64,000 nucleotides of DNA from Nigrospora sphaerica (lineage: Eukaryota > Ascomycota > Sordariomycetes > Amphisphaeriales > Apiosporaceae): contig JAGVVL010000025.1 in the NCBI GenBank assembly GCA_018287875.1, positions 248,001 through 312,000 of the forward strand. The letters run 5' to 3'. The position numbers and the translations under genes were made by a program. The notes under the pieces are model-generated. The model saw only the letters and a program-made list of their open reading frames with translations. It had not been told where the DNA came from and searched no databases. Shown here piece by piece: positions 56,394-64,000 of this stretch; positions within the stretch are counted from its first letter, which is position 1; every line of letters begins with the position of its first letter.

Positions 56394-57904
56394 GGTGGGC
56401 AATGGGTGGACCAGAGAACCCCGGGAGGGGAAATAACGCGCAGGCTTTTTAAGGGGGTGATGGGTGTGTGTCAGGCAGGACTCATCCGCAGATGCTGGCC
56501 GGAGTCTGATCGGCCGGTTTCTGGGCGGTGCAGATCGTCGTGAGCTTTGAATTTAACGCGAACGGGTGAAAGGTGTGACTTATGAGCAGCGATGAGCCAC
56601 ATGGCGGGGGAAACGAGCATTCGCCATCACGTGAGCTCTTTGTTTGATTGATGCAGGCATTTATTTACCTTGTACGTCAATTCCACCCATAGGCTTCTTC
56701 TCCGTCTTTTTGATGCGTGAGGAAAGCCAACCTGCTTTCCCATCCCACTCGCCGCTCTGCGAGCGCCCCATTTCAAGGGACTCCCTCGATCCCAGCAAGA
56801 CTGTGGATCGCCCTGGACCTGTTGATCCCTCTCATGGGCTTCAGCCAGCACGCCGGGGTCTCGGCGAGGGTAAAGTTGGCGCAGAACACGGACGAACTGC
56901 TTTTGCGGCAGGCGGAGCGGTGGGCTGACGATGGACCGAAAGATCTAGGTCAGTTCAACATTCGAGCCGAGAGAGCGACCGGCGTCGCCATGGATGCCCT
57001 TCCACTCGCAGATGCGAGCTGCACCGTCCCACAGAAATCGGATCGGCACTGCCATATGGGGCCATCGAGTTCGAAGTCGTTTTAAGCTTTTGAATTGGTG
57101 GGCATTATGATCTGGCGCGTATTAGATGGTTTCCTTGTAACAAGGTCGATGTGAGTGCGCTCCTACATAGCTCCTTCACGGCTCCTTACGGCTCCTGTAC
57201 GACCACCGCTGCGCCTGACAAATACACGTCTTAGCATCCTCACCCGCCGCTATAATAACTACCGTGAATTCCTACCAATTTCCGAGAGTTGCAGCTGCAA
57301 CCCTAATCATGATACCCACCCATCATCTACGCCGCGCCGGATGACAACTCCACATTTCCAAGACAGTTGTGATGACCCTACGTTGCTGACGTGCATGCAC
57401 TCACGATCGACAGCCAATGATTGCGCCCAATGCGCCCTTGTACAGGCAACCCCACCAACAGCATCGAGCAGACCTGGGCCATGATGCCCTCCACCTTGAG
57501 CCAGCACCCCGGGTACCCGCAGGAGGTCCGGCCCGCCCTTCCGTTCGCCGGCAAGGGCTACTTAGATCCCTCGTTACTAACACCATCGACAAACACGGTA
57601 ATATTGGCAACAGGAGGGTCTGGTTTTAATTTCTTTATTCCAAGTGCTCAAAGAAGCTGTAGCGCAGTATCTGCAAACGAGAGTCGAGAAACGAAAACTA
57701 AAACCCAAAGTGGAAAACGCAATCTGGAACGCCAATATCGAATCTGTAGCAAGCCCGTCGCCGTCCTCTTCCCGTCCTATAACAAACCGCTCTCCTTGTC
57801 TCCTGTGAAATGCAGAGACCATGACAGCCCGTACCGTCACGCAAGTGTGAAGTCGGCGTCGAAACATGCGCCTGACGGAACGACCAGTCCAGGGTAACAT
57901 CCGC
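56394..57904. other. intergenic, no supported gene
   Basis: 1.5 kb between the SEC-C gene start and the 3' end of the small secreted protein gene. A 122-codon frame at 56717-57085 has no features. Nothing else identified. Confidence 0.45.
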
Positions 57905-58593
57905 TCAGACGCAGCGGAACGAGCTCGCTGTTGGGTGGCGCAGTTGTTAGTTTTTGCATCCTTGCCCTGGAAAATGGGAAGAGGTGGGGTCCTGGTCCTT
58001 GGGAGTTCCAGATCCTACGTACCAATGTCGTTGAAGTGCCAGTCTTCGAGGTTGTAGATACCAGGGTTGACGATATTGACCAAGGAGCGGCCCGAGCAGC
58101 TCGAGTTCCTGTTGGTGGTGATGCAAAGTCAGTTATCCGCACAACGCCCAATATGTAACATGACCCTTAACGATCGAGGCGGCTCCTCGTGGGCGGGCGT
58201 AACGTTACTTACTCCCAGATGGTGCACGTGGTTCCCTTATCGGGGCCCAGCGACGAAACGGCGTCGTTGAAGTTGTTGAGGAGGTTGTCTGGGGGCGCCC
58301 ACGTGTCAGTCTCGAGCTTTTCCCACCGTTGTTTTTTTCTCTTCCATTTTCCAAGAGACGGGACAGTAGGGTGGAAACTCACAGCACAGTCCGGTTTGGA
58401 CCTCAAAGTTCCTGCAGGCGCCGCTGAAGTCCGAGTTGATGCACATGTAGACGTGGGTGAGGGCCTGGGTCGACATCTCGGGGTTGCCCGGCGCGTCGGG
58501 CACGGCGACGATCTTGGGCTCGTCGGTGTCCCGGGGGATAGCCTTGGCAAGGGCCGTGCCTGCCAGGGCGAGGAGGGCAAGAGAGAACTGCAT
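57905..58593 (-). CDS. small secreted cysteine protein with two beta-gamma-crystallin-like motifs
   Basis: Four exons: 58593-58383, 58288-58213, 58108-58023 and 57927-57905 (introns 94, 104 and 95 nt), giving 131 aa. All donors (GTGAGT, GTAAGT, GTACGT) and CAG acceptors are good. The last exon is 23 nt and encodes ASSFRCV. A signal peptide (MQFSLALLALAGTALA) is followed by a propeptide-like stretch. The remainder has six cysteines and two similar halves: one runs from MCINSDFSGAC to FNDAVSS, the other from CTIWENSSCSG to FNDIASS. Each ends with the N-D-x-x-S-S signature of calcium-binding beta-gamma-crystallin Greek keys. The protein is likely an extracellular, disulphide-bonded two-motif domain. 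Role unknown; candidates include secreted effector or wall-associated protein. A TATA box lies 132 bp upstream. Confidence 0.8.
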
Positions 58594-58724
58594 GATGGCG
58601 GCGGGGACGGAGGTGAAGGGACTGCGAGGAGTTTCCGTGTAAGGGCAGGTAGGAGAGGGCTGGGAGATGGGTTGCTGTCGAGTGCAGGAGGAGGAGATAT
58701 TGACTTCATCGCAACACAGGGAGG

Positions 58725-58732
58725 CTTTTATA
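58725..58732 (-). promoter_or_regulatory. TATA box of the small secreted protein gene
   Basis: The minus strand reads TATAAAAG, 132 bp upstream of the start codon, a consensus match at a suitable distance. Confidence 0.6.
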
Positions 58733-61536
58733 CAGCAAGATTTTCTACTCATTCGCGTGAAGATTATCACGGGCTACCATAACCATTGGGGGTTTCGGTC
58801 GAGTTGCAACTTACAAGTGCCCATATGCAACTTCCGCATGTAAGATCGCCGTACGATGGGCCGTAACCAATCAGAACTTTCTCGGGAGTACGTCTTACGG
58901 CCTCTAACCTTCTTGCCGGTGGCGTGAGTAAGCAAATGCCGATATTCTGACATAATGTGCTCTCCAATGTGCCGCTCACCTAGTAGTTTTTGCCTTGGCA
59001 TACATATTCAGCGCGCGATCCTCTACCTTGCGTTCGATATTTTTCCTATTCATATTTTTTCCCGTACGAGCCAGGTATCCATTTCCGTCGTATGTGGTCC
59101 TCCGCTCTCCCCCAGCGATGTAGACTCTTTTAGAATCGGTGGCCCCACTGCTTGCCGCTCTAACATCCGACTGGGGTTCCTCGTAAAGCTTCCATGGTTC
59201 AAAATAACGGACGAGCAAGGCGTATACCATCAACTGCTGCATTACCAAAGTACTAACTTCCCCAGGAATGATGCTCGAGTTATTTTCCTTGTAGAGTTTC
59301 ACTTAATACAAGCACGATACAGGGGCTTAGACGCCTTTCCCTCAGTCTCTTACGGTGGTACCTCATCAGGTTTGCTGTCCTTTCACAAGACTTACAGGAG
59401 ATTGCCTGTGAATTCCGATTTCGATCACTGACCCAGTTGGGCAAAAATGACCACACCCTTTGGAATGTTTCATCAGACGTTGTTGCGTCGCCACGTCCTA
59501 TAAGCGGCGAGAGGCTGGGTGGTTGGGCCTCTCGGCGAAGACTCCGCCAGGCGCCTCGGGGCAATGGGGAGTTTGGAAGCCAAGGCTTACATCTTCTTCG
59601 TAGGCCTGGACCGGGGAAAGGCCCAAACAGGGAGAACAAATGATGAAAGTCAAGAGTTTATCGCTCGACAACGCCCCTACTCGCTAGAGTTCGTTCTCAG
59701 CCGCCTCGGTTTTTGGTACTAATACTTGCGAAGCTTGAGGAGCGAAAAGCGCCCCAGCGTAAACGCACCTCTCCGCTGAACGGGCCGACGCAGTGTTCGC
59801 ATTCCATCCGGACTCCAACGGTGCCGCTGCGGGACCAGAGCAAAAGTCCGCGACACCCGCGATTCCTGCCAATCAGACCCCGTGCCGGTTGCTGTTGGCT
59901 GAGATGCGAGCCGGGAACTAACGGTTCGCGGGGATGGGCTTCATGAAACTGGCAGAACCGAGCGCCTGCTCCTTCGCTTCGCCGTTCTTCCCGGGAGAGA
60001 ACAGCGGCAGTGACATCTCGCTTGCGGGCGCGCCTCGTGCAAACCGCCACGCAACCGGAGCCCCCCGATACCCACGCGGCGGCTCGCCGGTGCCGGGGGC
60101 GGACATCGGGCGCCCACCAGTTCGCCTGGCCGGATACGTGGCTCCGGCTGGCCCACATAAGCGAGATGGTGCCGCAGGGCGTCTACCGCGAGGTCACGGC
60201 AGTGGGGCGCAGCTAGCGGGACTTTGATATGCGGAAATGAATGAGAGCTGTGCCAACGAAGGCCGACGGCCTGGATTTCATGGACGGAGCTAGTGGGGAA
60301 ATGCCCGGTCGCCCTCATGACGGGAACCAATGGACGGTACGCCCCGTAGGGGGGATAGTTTTGGGTAAGTGTCTGCAGCTGAAGCCCCGTTGAGATGGAC
60401 ATGGGTTGCACTGGCGGCGAGGCGTCCATGTGACGTCTACCTATCCAGTTGGCAAAGAGACTCTCTTACCTCGCCAGCGGACTCTCAAGGCCGACGGCGC
60501 CCGGTGGTGCTGGCAAAGGGTAACGTCGTCACCCAAGCTTGCTGAGTAAGAGGCTCTCGCTTTCCGATGGGGCCACACGCGATGCTCCTTTCCCCCCCAG
60601 CTGAAAGATCCATGCAAGCGAGGTGTGGTCGGTCAGCTGGCAGGTGGAAGCGGCAGGCCAAGCCTTTTTCTCATGCAACTGTGCACTTTTACCTGCCTGA
60701 AAAAGTGTCCGCCCGCCTGCCCGCGCCAGCATGAGTTACGGTTCGCCTCTACTGTGCACACAGTATGAGAGTTGGACGAGTGGACAGGGTTGCTCCCCAG
60801 CGTCTCGCTGATGCCGGGCCACACTGACACTCACACCCTCACACACTATCATAACCGTCCTCACCACCTCACGGTGGAGCTCCATGAACAATCTATCGGT
60901 CCCGCTTCGCACGACCATGTCTCCAGCCCGGCCGTACCGTCTAGGTGCAGAATCGTCTCATGCGGGCGACGAGGCAGCATTGGCGCGACGCGGTAGCCAT
61001 AGGCCGAGGACACGCTGCATGGTGGACGATGGATGCCTCCCGTCAGCCTCCTCGTCCATTCCCCCCCCATCTGCCTGCCGGGCCGGATGGGGCTTGACCG
61101 GTTTTGGAATCAGCAGCAGCTCTCGTATCGCCGAGACGGGATTCCGGAGCGATCACAAACTGACTGAGGACTGGGGGTGGGATCGCTGCCCAAGCTGACC
61201 ACAGCCCGCCCATGCTGGACTGCGCATAGTAGCGGCACGAAACCAACCGACGTAACTCACCCGTGGAAACCCAACCAAAGGCGAGACAAGCGAGAATGGA
61301 CACACGCACAGACACCCTGACACACTGTCAGCCAATATTCCCTTTTCCTTCTTTTCTTGACCTACAGTTCGTGTACACCGCGTGACCACCTCGACCGCCT
61401 CCATTGGGCCCTATGGCGAACGCACCCCCCTCCCTCATGCCCCCTGGCCCTTCTCGTCGGAATTGACGAAAGAGGCCGCGCAGACAGGCTTGCTTGCCCT
61501 GTAAGAGAGGCGGCAGGCAACTCAAGTCACAAAGGT

Positions 61537-61552
61537 CCCCCCCCCCCCCCCC
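61537..61552. repeat. poly(C) run of 16
   Basis: Sixteen consecutive C; length may be uncertain because homopolymers are error-prone. Confidence 0.85.
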
Positions 61553-61571
61553 AGGCCAGGCCCCCAGTCGC

Positions 61572-61622
61572 CGCGTCGCGACGCCGCAACGCCGCAACGC
61601 CGCAGCGCCGCAGCGCCGCATG
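61572..61622. repeat. 9-bp tandem repeats (GCCGCAACG / GCCGCAGCG)
   Basis: About five imperfect units next to the poly(C) run. Noncoding as far as can be seen. Confidence 0.75.
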
Positions 61623-62065
61623 CCCGCCTGCTAACCACCCCTCCCATCGTTCGGCGCATCAGCACGAAGGCACCGTCCGTGGAATGGTACATGGTCAAAA
61701 ATCTTACGAGGGGACTTTGGCAGCATTTGTGCCTTCCCACTGCCTCCCTCCTTTCAGGGCTGTCTCCTCGTGACTGCCGGCGCCTGCTTTCCCCAATCTT
61801 CATGCCTCATCCCACCTCCCCTGGCCAAAGAAGCTTGGTATGTGAACCTAGTGCGGCACGCCCGTCGATCTGGGATGGTGGTATTGGACCGGGGTGCAGA
61901 CATTCAGCGCAGTCCGGGGGAACCAACCACGACCCTCGATCCCAGGGTTTGGGTGTTCCTGCGGGTCCTGGTCCTGCCCGGCTCTGCGGTTCTGCCCTTT
62001 TGCTGCCGTAGGTATTCCAATGCTTCCAAGCTTCTCGATTCCGCGCATGCTCGTTGCCGGCCAGT

Positions 62066-62165
62066 CATGCACCCACACCCACACACCCACACGCATCCAC
62101 GCGCACCCACAGCATCCACGCGCATACACACGAACACTATACGCATGCGTACATACACGCACATT
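62066..62165. repeat. CA-rich imperfect microsatellite
   Basis: CACCCACA, CACGCATC and CATACACA units in an almost pure A/C strand. Confidence 0.7.
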
Positions 62166-63435
62166 CGCACACAACGGCCTGCATTCTGCTGGAGGCGAAC
62201 TTGTCTGGGGTTCTGGCCGATCTTGGCGGGCCTTGAGCCATCGCTTCTCTAGGGCGTGCAACAATATTCCCCACCTGATCCGAATGGGGATACGCTGCCC
62301 TGGACGCGGGATTGCGAACCCTGTCACGTCGCATACTCATGGCTAATGGCCCGCGGGGCCTCTGTCTTTTCCTTCTTTTTCGTACCTATCACATAGGGCC
62401 TGAGAAGCCACCCACCCCCAGGTGATCTCCGTAGATCCCCATTTCCCCGCAATATCTGTGGCTGCCTGCGACACCCAGCTCATCCAGCTTCCACGTAAGG
62501 GAAATACGCATGGTTCAGACGGCTTCCTAAATGGATTGTTGCTCACCAGACAGGTCCCTTTTTGTGACCCATGTAGATTTACGGCCACGAACGGTTCTTC
62601 TTGCCCACGACTCCTTCCATTCGCTGTTCCCCCTCTCGTGTCTGCCAGATATATCCGCGCACGCCCCGGGGGATTGGCTGACCCAGCGACCCGTGGACCC
62701 TGGGTATCACCAGTTGAGGCGTGGCTTACTCGCCTTGGCTCTTCCGTCGGGTGCTGGTTCCATTGGCTGCGGCTCCCGCAACACTAAAGAAGTCACGCTC
62801 CTCCCCGCCCGCGCCTTGACTCGCCCGGGCTCTCGCTGGCTACACGGCAGCACCTTGGGGCCTTGGGGGGTTTTGGGGCCGTTCAGGGTCTCGTGCTCAC
62901 CTTCTCCCCTGCCTCTTGGCATCATATTACCCTCCCGGGGGGCCGTTTCTTCTCGTCCTTTGCTCTTTTCTCTTCATGCACTCTTTCTCGGGCCCAACTG
63001 AACCTTGGCATCCCCTACACATTGCCTGGTCGCCCTACTTCTTGCCGGGCCACCTCCCCGCCCCAATATCACCACCGCATCCGTCTAATATCAGAACACG
63101 CTGCCATTATCCGGACGCCCTGGGCCTTTACACCGCTCTCGTCTGCGTCTCACTCTGGCGCGGTAACCCCGAATCCCTCAGTGTCGTACAGAGATTGGAT
63201 AGGTCGAAGGTCCTGCTTAGAAGGCATGCGGTCATCATGACCCATTCCCCGACCTGAGCAGCCCTCCGATCCTCGTCGGTCGCCCTGGGACAGAGGCAGA
63301 ACGGACTTGACCGTGTGTACTGTACACGGCCGTTAGATCGATTGCTCACCCATTGGAACCTGCCTTCGCGGTCTTGGAGACAGGCTGTTATGGGCTCGTT
63401 TCGAACCCGGCTGGGCCTGGCCGACGACTGGCGCC

Positions 63436-64000
63436 ATGGTCAACCTGTCTCGTGGCAAGGTGAAGGCACCCACGCCGTCGCCGAAATGCAAGGGATTGCG
63501 GAGCCCCGGCCGGGGAAACCAGCACCAATGTCTTCGCCAGATCGCTTCCATGTCACGGCGGTGATGGTGTGTAGATCCACCAGAACAAAACATTCCCCAG
63601 GCGCAGTAGCTTCGAGACCGGTACCATATCCCACGCCGCCGGCACCAGAGACGAACTTGGAGCCACCCTGCCCAGAACATAGGAAGCATAGCCACCTGCT
63701 CCAATGCACAGGAATGAGAAGCCACAATTCTACGCCGGGCCGGTTCGACACAGGCATGTCCAAACCAGCCCAAGCAGCAAGCTCGAACCGGCCGTCGGAG
63801 CCCGGGCGCCCCCCTGGCCCCTTGGGGGGTCGGTTGCTCAAGTCCGATTTTCGACTCGTCGACGGCCCCAAGCGTGCGCGCCCCCTGCACGACGTGGACG
63901 GGCCCAGCACCAGCCACCTGCCGATCAAGAAGCGGCGGCTCCAGCACCGCCTCGTCACATCGCGGCTCTCGCGGCCATACTCGATGCCAGCGACGCACAT
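63436..64000 (+). CDS. conserved fungal protein, 5' end only
   Basis: The probable start at 63436 reads MVNLSRGKVKAPTPSPKCKG. The last 160 bases, in another register, read GPKRARPLHDVDGPSTSHLP, then a KKRRLQHRLVTSRLS motif and PYSMPATHI, strongly coding-like and continuing past the window end. At least one intron must lie between about 63530 and 63780; I could not fix its borders (candidate acceptors end at 63774 and 63777). The basic motif K-K-R-R-L-x-x-x-L-V-T-S-R-L-S-x-P-Y-S-x-P-A-T-H-I recurs in ascomycete hypothetical proteins as I remember them. Function unknown; the basic cluster suggests a nuclear location. Confidence 0.5.

Larger units (their letters stand above)
58733..63435. other. 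4.7-kb gene-poor stretch
   Basis: No protein or RNA gene could be supported on either strand. Simple repeats occur at 61537-61552, 61572-61622 and 62066-62165. A GC-rich island at about 59930-60230 has open frames in several registers but no known motif. The right 1-2 kb may be promoter and long 5' leader of the gene starting near 63436. Confidence 0.4.

Noticed and set aside
57905..58017. Ending the small secreted protein at the TAG at 58017-58015
   Set aside because: That TAG lies two codons past a good GTACGT donor. Splicing to the acceptor at 57928 completes the second motif and adds the sixth cysteine.
63395..63425. T-loop-like TTTCGAACCC sequence
   Set aside because: The flanking bases do not pair as a T arm and no cloverleaf can be drawn.
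63333..64000. Minus-strand frames at the right edge
   Set aside because: They are shadows of the plus-strand gene, whose conserved basic motif reads on the plus strand.
1..64000. CRISPR arrays, bacterial operons, ribosomal RNA genes
   Set aside because: No regularly spaced direct repeats or rRNA motifs were seen, and the spliced eukaryotic genes make prokaryotic features irrelevant.

Overview
The window looks like nuclear DNA of a filamentous ascomycete, most likely a sordariomycete and plausibly Hypocreales. The coding DNA is GC-rich. Introns are short (about 55-120 nt) with GTAAGT/GTGAGT donors and CTGAC-type branch points. Several families are typical of Pezizomycotina: a Clr5-domain protein, a non-reducing polyketide synthase (NR-PKS), a PDR-type ABC transporter, a Tad-like LINE with RIP-like decay and the chitin synthase chaperone Chs7. 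The genus is not identified. Gene models below were built by hand from reading frames, splice signals and family knowledge; no searches were run.

Layout. 1-9.2 kb holds a partial Clr5 protein (-), a dihydroxyacid-dehydratase-like gene with five exons including an 8-nt microexon (+), a four-helix membrane protein (-), the Rpl3 chaperone RRB1/GRWD1 (+) and a two-exon unknown gene (+). 9.4-19.26 kb is a transposon nest. A 5'-truncated LINE on the minus strand is interrupted, between RT motifs B and C, by a complete 5.9-kb Ty3/Gypsy chromodomain retrotransposon with 289-bp LTRs and a GCGGA target duplication. 19.26-22.9 kb is the 3' part of an NR-PKS (PT-ACP-CMeT-esterase/TE) whose SAT-KS-AT half is missing; the LINE ends exactly in the PT domain. 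23.2-27.8 kb is a full-length PDR ABC transporter (-), convergent with the PKS remnant. 27.8-38.4 kb is sparse: a secreted glycine/alanine-rich repeat protein, tRNA-Lys(CTT), a tandem tRNA-His(GTG)/tRNA-Phe(GAA) pair and a secreted FAD-linked oxidase. 38.4-56.4 kb is mostly housekeeping: CHS7, an acidic unknown protein, a DUF4604 protein, initiator tRNA-Met, a RING protein with SUMO-interacting-like motifs, PRP19, an OHCU decarboxylase, a GT32 glycosyltransferase and a SEC-C protein. 57.9-58.6 kb is a four-exon small secreted protein with two beta-gamma-crystallin-like motifs. 58.6-63.4 kb shows no supportable gene. A conserved fungal protein begins near 63.4 kb and runs off the right edge.

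How parts may relate. The PKS remnant and PDR transporter look like what is left of a secondary-metabolite locus, possibly once including the FAD oxidase at 34-35.5 kb. Transposon insertion or rearrangement removed the catalytic N-terminal half of the synthase. The remaining PKS exons have no stops and keep clean splice sites, and an ATG in the LINE edge is in frame with them, so the fragment could still be translated. The genes in the 38-56 kb block are unrelated to one another in function.
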